From Candidatus Nitrosotenuis cloacae (lineage in GTDB: Archaea; Thermoproteota; Nitrososphaeria; Nitrososphaerales; Nitrosopumilaceae): DNA of 64,000 bases. Location: NCBI RefSeq assembly GCF_026768455.1, contig NZ_JAPPVQ010000006.1:1-64000 (forward strand), given 5' to 3'. The notes under the pieces are model-generated. The model had not been told where the DNA came from. It saw only the letters and a program-made list of their open reading frames with translations, and did not search any database. Made by a program: the position numbers and the translations under genes. This document shows, in pieces, positions 17,770 to 25,900 of the stretch. Within the stretch, counting starts at the first letter, position 1; each line of letters opens with the position of its first letter.

Positions 17770-19002
17770 ATGAAGAGAATAGGGCAGTTCATCTACTCAT
17801 GGGGAAACGGCCACTATTCCAGAATGATGCTCCTCGACGAGGAGCTTGCCAGGTACTCAAACGGGTGGGAGATCCACTACTCCAGCAAGGACGACATATA
17901 CCGGAAACTGCTCAAGCGGTTCCCAGAAAAGCGCCAGTACGTCCACGAGATACTGATGCCGACACCAATTGACGGAAGGTACGGGCCCAGCATCACTTTG
18001 TCGATGCTCAACTTTCTCCTTCCCGTGCGTGGCAGCCCGCCCCTTGTGAGACAGGTGAGCAGCTACCTCAGAGAGGAGGCAAAGCTCTTCAACTCTGTCA
18101 AGTTCGATCTTTCGATAAGCGACGGTGACATGGGACCGAACATCCTTGCACGCAACCGCGGGATAAAGTCGATCTTTGTCACAAACCAGTTCAAGCCGAA
18201 GCTCTGGAGATCACACTCTTACTTTTATCCAGGCGTTCTGTACATTGCAAAACAGATAGCAAAGGCAACCAAGATAATAGTCGCCGACTCGCCGCCGCCG
18301 TATACCATCTGCGAGTACAACCTCAACTTCCCGGACTCTGTAAAAGAAAAGGTGGTGTATGCGGGGCACTTTGCAAAGAACGAAAGGTCGCCTCCTGCCC
18401 CCCCAACCGACCTTGAGAGGTTGCTGCAGGACTGCGACTTTGGGTACTGGATGCGCACCGGCAACAAGTCGACAAACGAGGTGACCGGAAGAAAGTACGA
18501 GGAGGTGTTCTCCTCAGACGAGATGAGAAACGAGAGGCGCGTAATCTCGCACGCAACTGCTGACCCCTCAATTGATGCCGTAACCGGCAGGGACGGAAGG
18601 AGATACTCCGTGTCCGAGGCGGCAGAAAAAAAGATAGACTGGATACAAATCGACATCGGGTTCCTCACCGAGCAGCAAAAAGAGACTGCACTTGACCTGT
18701 GCAGGTACGCAGTGGTCAATGGATCGCACACCGTAATGGGCGAGATAATCGGAGTCAAGGGCAAGCCGATAATTGGCATCCCGGTGTACGACGAGCAGGG
18801 AAACCAGATAGACTGGGCACAGGAGCACAACCTCGGAGTAGGCGCCAAGAGCAAAAGGCAGGTGATCTCCGCCATTTCCACGTTGAGGAGCAACTACCCC
18901 AAATTCGAGCAGGCCATATCGGAGTTCCAGAAAAACTTTGTACCAAACGGAGCAAGGGCGACTGCAAAGATTGCAGCCGAGATGCTCGAAGATAAGAACT
19001 AA
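17770..19002 (+). CDS. MJ1255-like glycosyltransferase (GT28/UDP-sugar type)
   Basis: A 410-residue protein with the two-domain GT-B appearance of the MJ1255/VC2487 glycosyltransferase family. The N terminus has SWGNGHYSRMMLLDEEL (the G-x-G-H acceptor-domain motif). The C terminus has VVNGSHTVMGEIIGVKGKPIIGIPVYDEQGNQIDWAQEHNLGVG, the donor-nucleotide pattern of this group. No membrane segment is obvious. The sugar and acceptor cannot be read from sequence; envelope glycolipid or protein glycosylation is plausible. Confidence 0.75.
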   Translation: MKRIGQFIYSWGNGHYSRMMLLDEELARYSNGWEIHYSSKDDIYRKLLKRFPEKRQYVHEILMPTPIDGRYGPSITLSMLNFLLPVRGSPPLVRQVSSYLREEAKLFNSVKFDLSISDGDMGPNILARNRGIKSIFVTNQFKPKLWRSHSYFYPGVLYIAKQIAKATKIIVADSPPPYTICEYNLNFPDSVKEKVVYAGHFAKNERSPPAPPTDLERLLQDCDFGYWMRTGNKSTNEVTGRKYEEVFSSDEMRNERRVISHATADPSIDAVTGRDGRRYSVSEAAEKKIDWIQIDIGFLTEQQKETALDLCRYAVVNGSHTVMGEIIGVKGKPIIGIPVYDEQGNQIDWAQEHNLGVGAKSKRQVISAISTLRSNYPKFEQAISEFQKNFVPNGARATAKIAAEMLEDKN

Positions 19003-19027
19003 TAGCTTTTTGAACAATATACAGCAT

Positions 19028-19092
19028 CTGGTACGCGGTGTTTCGATGGGCGAACGGACCGAAAGGGATGACGATAATGATCCGCGTACCAG
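19028..19092. ncRNA. Candidate hairpin RNA or 5' leader element
   Basis: CTGGTACGCGG (19028-19038) pairs perfectly over 11 bp with CCGCGTACCAG (19082-19092). Inside, TTTCG (19041-19045) can pair with CGAAA (19060-19064). The strand is unknown because the structure is symmetric, and no protein is encoded. It sits between a glycosyltransferase gene and a zinc-ribbon gene, 55 bp before the latter's start. It could be a small RNA, a leader, or a processed 3' end. Confidence 0.45.
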
Positions 19093-19146
19093 AAAAATCG
19101 ATCAGAGTTGCAAAAGCTTTTATGGAAAATTTTTTTCACAGAGTCA

Positions 19147-19434
19147 TTGGTAAATTGCCCAGAATGTATTGCAAAGGAACGTAAGGCAGCTTACGAGCGC
19201 CACATTGCAAGCGAGAGTCAGGAAAGCGTCCAAAAGGTACTAGAAGAGATAGAGATCCCAATGAAATTCGACATCGTAACAAAGCACTTCATCTGCAAGC
19301 GATGCGGACTGTACGCCACACGCGAGCAGGTAAACGACATCAGGGACAGAATAAACAGACGAGACCCGACAAGAGAGGACAAGCACGATGACTACTTGGA
19401 TTGGTGGCAAAAAAGCAAGAAAGACAAGCTTTAG
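19147..19434 (+). CDS. Small zinc-ribbon protein
   Basis: A basic/acidic 95-residue protein with two Cys knuckles, CPEC at the N terminus and CKRCG near residue 53, so a zinc ribbon joined by a helical linker (KERKAAYERHIASESQESVQKVLEEI). The C terminus is highly charged. I choose TTG 19147: CPEC then sits at residues 4-7, and TTTTATGG lies about 25 bp upstream as a TATA box, predicting a leaderless mRNA. A longer start at 19108 is possible. It is followed after 12 bp by the next gene. Specific function not recognised. Confidence 0.7.
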   Translation: MVNCPECIAKERKAAYERHIASESQESVQKVLEEIEIPMKFDIVTKHFICKRCGLYATREQVNDIRDRINRRDPTREDKHDDYLDWWQKSKKDKL

Positions 19435-19446
19435 AGCTGATGCCGT

Positions 19447-19845
19447 ATGGTGAAAAAAAAGGACGATATTCCAGACTGGGTATTAGACGAGATAAAGAAT
19501 GCAAAATTTGCAAAACCAGAGCCCCTCACACGAACCGGATACATACTTGAGGTGTACGACGAGGACAAAAAGATCGACGCGCAGCTGTACGAGGCAGTCG
19601 AGGACGGAAGGCACATCATAACAGTCGAGCTCCCAAAGAACGTCAAGCCAGACGACTGCCAAAGGGGCGTAGTGTACGAGTTTACAATCAACATGCTAAA
19701 GGCCCCCCTCTCAAAGAAGGTGGTCGACTTTCTAAAGAACGAAAAGGAGATCGAAATGTCCGCAATCTACCAGTTCGAGATGCAAAAGATGGAGCTGCTT
19801 GATGTCGCCTCAGACGACATGGGAAGCACCGAGAGCGAGGAATAG
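19447..19845 (+). CDS. Small acidic protein, unknown function
   Basis: A 132-residue protein with alternating strand-like segments (GYILEVYDEDKKIDAQLYEAV, HIITVELPKNVKPDDC, GVVYEFTINM) and an acidic tail DVASDDMGSTESEE. The predicted small beta-barrel with an acidic tail might be an OB-like nucleic-acid or protein binding domain, but no motif confirms this. It follows the zinc-ribbon gene by 12 bp and probably shares its transcript. It abuts the convergent SDR gene with no gap. Confidence 0.65.
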   Translation: MVKKKDDIPDWVLDEIKNAKFAKPEPLTRTGYILEVYDEDKKIDAQLYEAVEDGRHIITVELPKNVKPDDCQRGVVYEFTINMLKAPLSKKVVDFLKNEKEIEMSAIYQFEMQKMELLDVASDDMGSTESEE

Positions 19846-20634
19846 TTATTTTTTCAGCTGCCTTTTGAACGCGGCGCCTATTATCGGATTTATCACATAC
19901 GGTATGGTGTGCTTTGCCCACACCGCCAGCCGCACCACCGATGGCACTATCACCTCCAATCTGCGCGACGACGCAGCGGACACGACTGACCTTGCCACCG
20001 TCTCTGCCGAAAGTGCAGTGGGCGAATACTTTGGCATCGAGCTAAACGAGCGGTGATCGAAAAAGCTGGTCCTCACCATGATCGGACTCACCACCGTTAC
20101 GCCGACGCCCGTGCCTTCCAGCTCGTGGGACAGGCCCTCGGAAAATCCGAGCATCGCAAACTTGGAGGCGCAGTATGACGCAATCCCCGGAAGCCCAAAG
20201 CTTGCAGCAACTGACGCCACATTCACTATGTGGCCCGATTTTTGCTCAAGCATTTTTGGCAGAAGGCACTTTGTGCAGTAGACCATCCCAAGATAGTTTG
20301 TGGCCATCTGCGACTCTATCTCGTCCACCGTTAAATCGGACACTGCGCCGTATATGGCAAATCCGGCGTTGTTTACCAGGACGTCCACCTTTCCAAACCT
20401 CCCAATCACCTTTCTGCCCATCTCCTCCACCTGCTCCCTTTTTGAGACGTCGCACTGAATTATCATGCTGGTAGCGCCGTACTTTGCAAGAGATGCCTGT
20501 ATCTCCTCAAGCTTTTCCCTCCTTCTTGCCACCAGAACTACGGTGGCGCCCCTCTTTGCAAACTCGGCGCACGACGCAGCCCCAATTCCGCTTGAGGCGC
20601 CGGTAATTACTACAACCTTATTTTGAAAGGACAC
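19846..20634 (-). CDS. Short-chain dehydrogenase/reductase
   Basis: A 262-residue classical SDR: NAD(P)-binding TGASSGIG at residues 11-18, NNAG near 90, catalytic Ser in NVASVAASFG and YCASK as the active-site Tyr-x3-Lys. ARRREKLEEI after the second strand suggests NADP(H) preference. The C-terminal extension is hydrophobic and basic (VRLAVWAKHTIPYVINPIIGAAFKRQLKK), consistent with membrane association, as in lipid-modifying SDRs. The start is GTG at 20634. Substrate unknown. Confidence 0.88.
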   Translation of the reverse strand: MSFQNKVVVITGASSGIGAASCAEFAKRGATVVLVARRREKLEEIQASLAKYGATSMIIQCDVSKREQVEEMGRKVIGRFGKVDVLVNNAGFAIYGAVSDLTVDEIESQMATNYLGMVYCTKCLLPKMLEQKSGHIVNVASVAASFGLPGIASYCASKFAMLGFSEGLSHELEGTGVGVTVVSPIMVRTSFFDHRSFSSMPKYSPTALSAETVARSVVSAASSRRLEVIVPSVVRLAVWAKHTIPYVINPIIGAAFKRQLKK

Positions 20635-20666
20635 TAGTCCTCATCCGCACTCTGAAAGATAAATTC

Positions 20667-21677
20667 CTATTCGACCTTTTGGTATTTTCTCAGCGCCATC
20701 TTGATGAGCAAAAACCACGCAATCGGAATTGGAAGCTGGTATGTCGCAATCCTCCACGCAATTATCGAGTTCCACTCTACGCTGTTGGTCGGCAGCTCCA
20801 GCTTAAAGTCGCTCAGATGATTCAGATATGCCCACACCCCAAACTCCGTCAGGCCCGAGCCGCCCACCGTAACTGGAAGGTTGCCTATTGCGTTTCCTGC
20901 CATTACGGCAAGGATGGACTCGACTGCATCAACCGTCCTTTCCGTGCCGGCCGCAATGAGCATAAACGACAGTCCAAACACAATCCATGCCGCAAAGGAC
21001 AGCGCAAGTGTCACTACGAACGCGCGCCTCACCTCCTTTGTGTGCATGTTCTCCCTGCTCATCGTGCAAACGTCGTTCATCCACTGGTTGGTCTTGTCGA
21101 TGTACTGCTGTCCCTTCTCCTTTCTTATCTTGACTACCACGTTCACAATAGATACCGGTACCTGAAAGGTGCGCTTTGCCGTAAGAAAGAACAGGCCGGC
21201 CCACAGCCCGGTGATCGGAATGGCAGTTGCCAGCACTATCACCCCCACTATGGCGTACCCGTTCAGTATGGCAAGCACCCCCGCAATTATTGCAAGCGTG
21301 CCTCCTGCAAGCACCTCCGTTACTATTTCAAATATCCCAATCCACGACGCCTTGGCAGTGGACATCCCTCGCTTGTTCATCCAGTAGATTCTGACCACCT
21401 CGCCTCCCACAAACATCGGAGTGGTCAGTGTCACAAACTCTGAGCCGATTCTAACAAAGATCGTCTTCCACAGCGATTCCAGCTTTCCGTTGAAGACGCC
21501 TATCACATAATGAAACTTGATTCCCTGCAGGAACAGCTTGCACATCATTGCGGCAAACGCAGCAAGAAAGTTGACAATGCCTACTGCGAATATGTCCTGC
21601 GGCGAGACGTCAAAGGATATCGCAATTATCACAAACGGCACAAGACTAGCTACGATAGCTATGATTCGCCAGTTCAA
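20667..21677 (-). CDS. UPF0104/LPG synthase-like integral membrane protein
   Basis: A 336-residue polytopic membrane protein of the lysylphosphatidylglycerol synthase transmembrane family (AglD-like, UPF0104). Typical elements are the early MMCKLFLQGIKFHYVIG, TTPMFVGGEVVRIYWMNKRGMSTAKA and GNLPVTVGGSGLTEFGVWAYL, with about seven or eight hydrophobic helices. In archaea relatives are linked to lipid-bound glycan transfer or flipping. The start is TTG at 21677, just after a TTATATTTG box, in a divergent promoter shared with the GPN GTPase. Confidence 0.85.
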   Translation of the reverse strand: MNWRIIAIVASLVPFVIIAISFDVSPQDIFAVGIVNFLAAFAAMMCKLFLQGIKFHYVIGVFNGKLESLWKTIFVRIGSEFVTLTTPMFVGGEVVRIYWMNKRGMSTAKASWIGIFEIVTEVLAGGTLAIIAGVLAILNGYAIVGVIVLATAIPITGLWAGLFFLTAKRTFQVPVSIVNVVVKIRKEKGQQYIDKTNQWMNDVCTMSRENMHTKEVRRAFVVTLALSFAAWIVFGLSFMLIAAGTERTVDAVESILAVMAGNAIGNLPVTVGGSGLTEFGVWAYLNHLSDFKLELPTNSVEWNSIIAWRIATYQLPIPIAWFLLIKMALRKYQKVE

Positions 21678-21711
21678 TTTAGTGAGTTGCTAATTGATTC
21701 AAATATAAGCC

Positions 21712-22491
21712 ATGAACAATCAACGTGTTAAATTGAAAGTAATTTTTGTCGCCGGCACGGCGGGCGCAGGAAAATCTCTGCTTACATCAAAGATTCAGGA
21801 ATACTATACCAGAAACGGCGCGTTCACATCTGTGCTGAATCTGGACCCCGGAGTCATATCATTGCCATATACGCCGGACATCGACATCCGGGATCACGTC
21901 GACATTGTATCAATCATGGAGCAGTATGACCTAGGCCCAAACGGCGCACTCATGATGGCAAGCGACATGATCGCAGCAAAGATAGACGACATACAGCAGG
22001 AGGCCGACAGAGTAAACCCGGACTATCTCCTAGTCGACACGCCAGGACAGATAGAGCTTTTTGCGTACAGAGCAAGCGGACCATATTTTATCAACAACTT
22101 TGCATCCGAGCAAAAGTGCGGGCTGTTCCTGTATGACGGCGTGCTCACCACGACACCCGTCAACTTTGTGTCAATCGCACTTCTTGCAACATCAATCAAG
22201 CTCAGGCTGGGACTGCCTACCGTCAACGTGCTTACAAAGACCGACCTTATCGCAGACAAGATATCGGAGATACTCAGGTGGACCACAAACATCAAGACGC
22301 TTGAGGATGCAATAGCTGCCACCACTGACGGGGAGACGTACGTCCTCTTGACAAACATACTGCGAAGCCTAAACGTCGGCGGCTTTGCGCAGGGGTTGAT
22401 ACCAATCTCAAACTCGACTGGCGAGGGAATGGTAAACCTGGAGGCTGCCCTGAGCAGAATTCTTAACTTGGGAGAGGAGGTAGAGGATTAA
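21712..22491 (+). CDS. GPN-loop GTPase
   Basis: A 259-residue homodimeric GTPase of the GPN family. Eukaryotic relatives assist RNA polymerase assembly or nuclear import; the archaeal role is less clear. The P-loop GTAGAGKS is at residues 15-22, the defining Gly-Pro-Asn loop at LGPNGAL near 78, DTPGQIELF is the G3 motif and NVLTKTDLI the G4 (TKxD). The stop overlaps the start of thrB (TAATG), so the two genes are coupled. Confidence 0.93.
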   Translation: MNNQRVKLKVIFVAGTAGAGKSLLTSKIQEYYTRNGAFTSVLNLDPGVISLPYTPDIDIRDHVDIVSIMEQYDLGPNGALMMASDMIAAKIDDIQQEADRVNPDYLLVDTPGQIELFAYRASGPYFINNFASEQKCGLFLYDGVLTTTPVNFVSIALLATSIKLRLGLPTVNVLTKTDLIADKISEILRWTTNIKTLEDAIAATTDGETYVLLTNILRSLNVGGFAQGLIPISNSTGEGMVNLEAALSRILNLGEEVED

Positions 22492-23396
22492 TGTCCGTAA
22501 CAGCAAGGGCGCCATCATCTACTGCAAACCTCGGGCCGGGCTTTGACGTGTTCGGCCTGGCGCTTGACGCATTTTACGACACCGTAACCCTGTCTAGGAC
22601 AAAGTCTGGAATCAAGATAATATCGGACAGTTCCATCCCCCTGTCCCCCTCAAAGAACACCGCAGGACTCGTAGTCCAGTACATGAAAAAAAAGTTCTCC
22701 GTAAAATCCGGAGTCGAGATAAAGATCAAAAAGGGAGTGCCTGCCGGATACGGGATGGGCAGCAGTGCAGCATCCGCTGCGGCAACCGCAGTCGCATTTG
22801 ACAAGATGTTCAACCTAAGGCTCAGCCCAAACCAGCTGGTCGAATGCGCAGGAGTGGGCGAGCGCGCAAGCGCAGGCTCCATCCATTATGATAATGTGTC
22901 AGCTTCGGTGCTTGGCGGGTTTGTCATAGTGAGGACAAAGCCGCTTGACGTGATCAAGATCGTGCCACCGTCGGACCTCATGCTGTGTGTGGCAGTCCCA
23001 AAGCTAAAGACGCCGCCGAAAAAGACCGAGGTGTCGCGTGGCGTAATACCAAAGCAGATCAACCTGTCAGACTCTGTAACCAACCTATCAAATGCCGCAG
23101 CCATCGTGGCAGGATTCCTAAAGAAGGACTCGCGCCTCATTGGAACGTCGATCCAGGACATCATAGTAGAGCCGGCAAGACAGCACCTCATCCCCGGATT
23201 TTCCACAGTAAAGAAGAACGCGTTACGGGCAGGCGCGCTTGGGGTCACAATCAGCGGGGCGGGCCCGTCGGTGATCGCATTTGCGACAAAAAAGCACGAC
23301 ATGCAAAAGATAGCAAAGGCGATGAGCGCCGGATTCTCAGGTACCGGATGCGACGTCATAATATGCAGGCCGAGTGGCGGCGCAAAGATAGTCTGA
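22491..23396 (+). CDS. thrB: Homoserine kinase
   Basis: A GHMP-superfamily kinase that phosphorylates homoserine in threonine synthesis. Motifs: ARAPSSTANLGPGFDVFGLAL at the N terminus, the ATP-binding PAGYGMGSSAASAAA near residue 85 and VTISGAGPSVIAFA at the C terminus. Length of 301 residues is typical. It overlaps the GPN gene and is followed after 6 bp by queC, forming one tight transcription unit of unrelated functions. Confidence 0.93.
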   Translation: MSVTARAPSSTANLGPGFDVFGLALDAFYDTVTLSRTKSGIKIISDSSIPLSPSKNTAGLVVQYMKKKFSVKSGVEIKIKKGVPAGYGMGSSAASAAATAVAFDKMFNLRLSPNQLVECAGVGERASAGSIHYDNVSASVLGGFVIVRTKPLDVIKIVPPSDLMLCVAVPKLKTPPKKTEVSRGVIPKQINLSDSVTNLSNAAAIVAGFLKKDSRLIGTSIQDIIVEPARQHLIPGFSTVKKNALRAGALGVTISGAGPSVIAFATKKHDMQKIAKAMSAGFSGTGCDVIICRPSGGAKIV

Positions 23397-23402
23397 TCTG
23401 CC

Positions 23403-24080
23403 TTGAAGAAAAAAGCAGTAGTGATTCTCAGTGGTGGCCTTGACTCGTTGTGCCTTGGCGCATATTTTGGGACAAAGTACGACCTGTATGGAATAACATT
23501 CTCGTACGGCCAGCGCGCCTCGCAGGAGATGCGCGCTGCAAGGGCCGTAGGCAAGATCCTAAAGCTAAAGGAGCACAAGTTTGTCGAGATCGGCTTCATG
23601 AAGTCGCTTTACGGGAAAAGCAACGTGCTTACCAACGCCGACAGAAAGCTCCCAGAAAAATTCGAGTATTCCATAGTGGTACCAATACGAAACGCAATCT
23701 TTGTCACTATTGCCAGCGCCTGGGCCTTTTCGCTAAACGCGTCCCTTGTTGCATACGGCGCCCATACAGGCGACAGCAGGTACCCGGACTGCAGGCCGTC
23801 ATTCTCAAAGAAGATCGAGTCGGCGCTAAACCAGGGCGAGGTAGACGGAATCAGGCTCGGCATTCGCAACAAGATAGAGGTCTGGACCCCGTACATTGCA
23901 GGACTCTCAAAGAGCACCCTGATCAGGGCAGGCTACGAAAAGTTCGGCGACGGTATATTCAGGACGTGGAGCTGCTACTCCGACAAAAAAACCCACTGCG
24001 GAAGATGCGAGTCGTGCAACAATAGAAAGCGCGCCTTTTCTGAGGCAAAAATCAAAGACAAGACAAGGTATCTTTTCTAG
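23403..24080 (+). CDS. queC: 7-cyano-7-deazaguanine (preQ0) synthase
   Basis: Converts 7-carboxy-7-deazaguanine to preQ0 with ATP and ammonia, for archaeosine in tRNA. The PP-loop ATP site is LSGGLDS (residues 9-15), followed by TFSYGQRASQEMRAA. GAHTGDSRYPDCRPSF binds substrate, and the zinc site is formed by CYSDKKTHCGRCESC near the C terminus. The start is TTG at 23403. Its end overlaps the convergent small membrane protein by 4 bp; folE and queE of the same pathway lie just beyond on the opposite strand. Confidence 0.93.
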   Translation: MKKKAVVILSGGLDSLCLGAYFGTKYDLYGITFSYGQRASQEMRAARAVGKILKLKEHKFVEIGFMKSLYGKSNVLTNADRKLPEKFEYSIVVPIRNAIFVTIASAWAFSLNASLVAYGAHTGDSRYPDCRPSFSKKIESALNQGEVDGIRLGIRNKIEVWTPYIAGLSKSTLIRAGYEKFGDGIFRTWSCYSDKKTHCGRCESCNNRKRAFSEAKIKDKTRYLF

Positions 24081-24331
24081 TAGCGGGTCTCGAGAATCTT
24101 TTTCTTGAACACAAATGGCCTTATCACTATATACCAGGCAACAATGATTGCCGAGATTGCCCCGAAAAAGTACCAGTTCTGCATCGAGGGAGTTGCGTCC
24201 TTTGCTATCATGTTTACTACCTCGCGCGAGCTCAAAGCACCTACTGCCAGGACTATGAAGAACTCGATTGCAAGCCACGTAAAGTACGGCCACGACTCTT
24301 TTGGAATGTGAACGTTGTTGTGTGCTCCCAC
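24077..24331 (-). CDS. Small two-helix membrane protein
   Basis: An 84-residue protein with two predicted transmembrane helices (YFTWLAIEFFIVLAVGALSS and WYFFGAISAIIVAWYIVIRPFVF) and a basic C terminus KKKILETRY. It lies downstream of folE on the same strand with a 35-bp gap and converges on queC. A TATA-like AAATAGTC motif upstream suggests its own promoter. No family recognised. Confidence 0.6.
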   Translation of the reverse strand: MGAHNNVHIPKESWPYFTWLAIEFFIVLAVGALSSREVVNMIAKDATPSMQNWYFFGAISAIIVAWYIVIRPFVFKKKILETRY

Positions 24332-24366
24332 GATTCACTACCCTGATACGTGACTATTTAATTTTT

Positions 24367-24918
24367 TCAGATGGAGTTGTGGTTTCTGCGTATCATCGCG
24401 ATTACGTCCTCGCGGTTTTCCTTTCTCTCGTAGATGCCCCTGTACGCAGAAGACACCATAGTCGCCTCGTTTCTGACCCCGCGCATCTTCATGCAGAGAT
24501 GTTCTGCGTCAGATATCACCGCCACGCCCTTGACTCCCTGCGCGTACAGCTCGTCTGCGATGTTCTTTGTCATCCTCTCTTGTATCTGTAGTCGCTTTGC
24601 GTGCTTTTCCACCAGTCTTACCAGTTTTGATACGCCAAAGACCCTGCCGTTCGGAAGGTACGCGATGCTGATCTTGCCAAAGAACGGGAGCATGTGATGC
24701 TCGCACATTGAGTAAAACTTGATGTCCTTTACAACCACTGCGTCCGAGTCCTCTGAGAACTGCACCGACAGCTCCGAGTCGGAATCGTACCCGGAAAAGA
24801 TCTCCTCATACATGTCTGCGATTCTCTCTGGCGTTCCTCTCAGCCCCTCTCTTGTCGGGTCCTCGCCAAGCTCAATTATCAGCTCGCGGACCAGCCGCAT
24901 TACTCTGTCCTTGTTCAT
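24367..24918 (-). CDS. folE: GTP cyclohydrolase I
   Basis: Opens GTP to 7,8-dihydroneopterin triphosphate, here most likely the first step to preQ0/archaeosine because queE is directly upstream and queC is nearby. Signatures: DPTREGLRGTPERIADMYEEIFSGY, SMCEHHMLPFFGKISIAYLP with zinc ligands, and DAEHLCMKMRGVRNEATMVSSAYRG with the third ligand cysteine. The 183-residue length is typical of type IA. Its ATG overlaps the queE stop (ATGA). Confidence 0.95.
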   Translation of the reverse strand: MNKDRVMRLVRELIIELGEDPTREGLRGTPERIADMYEEIFSGYDSDSELSVQFSEDSDAVVVKDIKFYSMCEHHMLPFFGKISIAYLPNGRVFGVSKLVRLVEKHAKRLQIQERMTKNIADELYAQGVKGVAVISDAEHLCMKMRGVRNEATMVSSAYRGIYERKENREDVIAMIRRNHNSI

Positions 24919-25628
24919 GGGGCACCAATGAGTTTGTGCAGCTGCGGCACCACTCGTACCTCGGAGTAATACGGATAAACTACATCATAAAAGCTCAAAA
25001 GATTTTGCAAGCTCGGCTCTGATATCCCGTAGGTCGGCTGTATTATAAAACCCTTGAGATCTTTTGCTTCCACAGCTTGGAATATTTTTTGCGCAAGCTC
25101 CTCAAACTGCTTCAGCTCAGTCCTGGCGCTGACTACGATTTTGATGTACGTGGTCCTGCCTGCGCGCACCGACTGTCGCAGACACTCTAGCGCGTTTTCT
25201 ACAAGTCTAGAATAATGCTTTGCGTCGACAAACTCAGAGTCCTGCGTCTTTAGCTCTATTTTGACAAGATCAATGTGTGGGAGGACCACTGCAAATTTTG
25301 TGGCGTCAAAGCATGACGATTCTAGATACGTCGGTATCTTTTTTGACTGGACGAACTTGGCAAGCTCAGCCACTGCCTCATGCTGAACAAGCGGGTCGCC
25401 GCCTGTAAAGTTGACCTTGTACGTTTTGTCTGCCAGGTGGTCCTCTATCATCTTGCACGCCTCTGATACCTCGTACTCTTGTCCCGAGTCAAGAGGCAGG
25501 GACTCTTTTGTGTCGCAGTAAAAGCAGCTGAACGGACATCCGGCAAGCCTCACAAAGAGCGTCTTTGTTCCGTACAGAATGCCTTCTCCCTCAAGCGAGG
25601 TAAATATCTCAAATAGTCTGACCTTCAA
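24915..25628 (-). CDS. queE: 7-carboxy-7-deazaguanine synthase (radical SAM)
   Basis: A radical SAM enzyme contracting 6-carboxytetrahydropterin to 7-carboxy-7-deazaguanine. The cluster motif is C31-x3-C35-x2-C38 (CPFSCFYC) preceded by SLEGEGILYGTKTLFVRLAGC, and NFTGGDPLVQHEAV is the SAM-binding glycine-rich segment. The length is 237 residues. It precedes folE with an ATGA overlap. The intermediate enzyme QueD is not in this window. Confidence 0.92.
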   Translation of the reverse strand: MKVRLFEIFTSLEGEGILYGTKTLFVRLAGCPFSCFYCDTKESLPLDSGQEYEVSEACKMIEDHLADKTYKVNFTGGDPLVQHEAVAELAKFVQSKKIPTYLESSCFDATKFAVVLPHIDLVKIELKTQDSEFVDAKHYSRLVENALECLRQSVRAGRTTYIKIVVSARTELKQFEELAQKIFQAVEAKDLKGFIIQPTYGISEPSLQNLLSFYDVVYPYYSEVRVVPQLHKLIGAP

Positions 25629-25663
25629 GTAGACGATCTAGTCCGGGTCGTTATTTATTGTTG

Positions 25664-25858
25664 TTAGGTGACGACCGGCTCTTTTGTGTACATCAGACCT
25701 GCGACAAAGAAGATTATGCCCAAGATGCCAATCAGTGCGCCGACAAACTCGATGGTGTCAGGAAACTCTACACTCACAGGCGCCCACAAAAATGCCATCA
25801 GAACGCCCACCACAATCATCGGTATGCCGACACCTGCGGTGATCTGCTTTGATGCCAT
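25664..25858 (-). CDS. Small two-helix membrane protein
   Basis: A 64-residue protein consisting of two hydrophobic helices (GVGIPMIVVGVLMAFLW and FVGALIGILGIIFFVAGLMY) separated by a short acidic loop. It has its own short upstream gap of 42 bp from the secreted coiled-coil gene on the same strand and may be a fourth member of that operon. No family recognised. Confidence 0.6.
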   Translation of the reverse strand: MASKQITAGVGIPMIVVGVLMAFLWAPVSVEFPDTIEFVGALIGILGIIFFVAGLMYTKEPVVT

Positions 25859-25900
25859 GTGAGTGCTTGCTCTGTAAAATGTATATGAAGTTTTGGTGAG

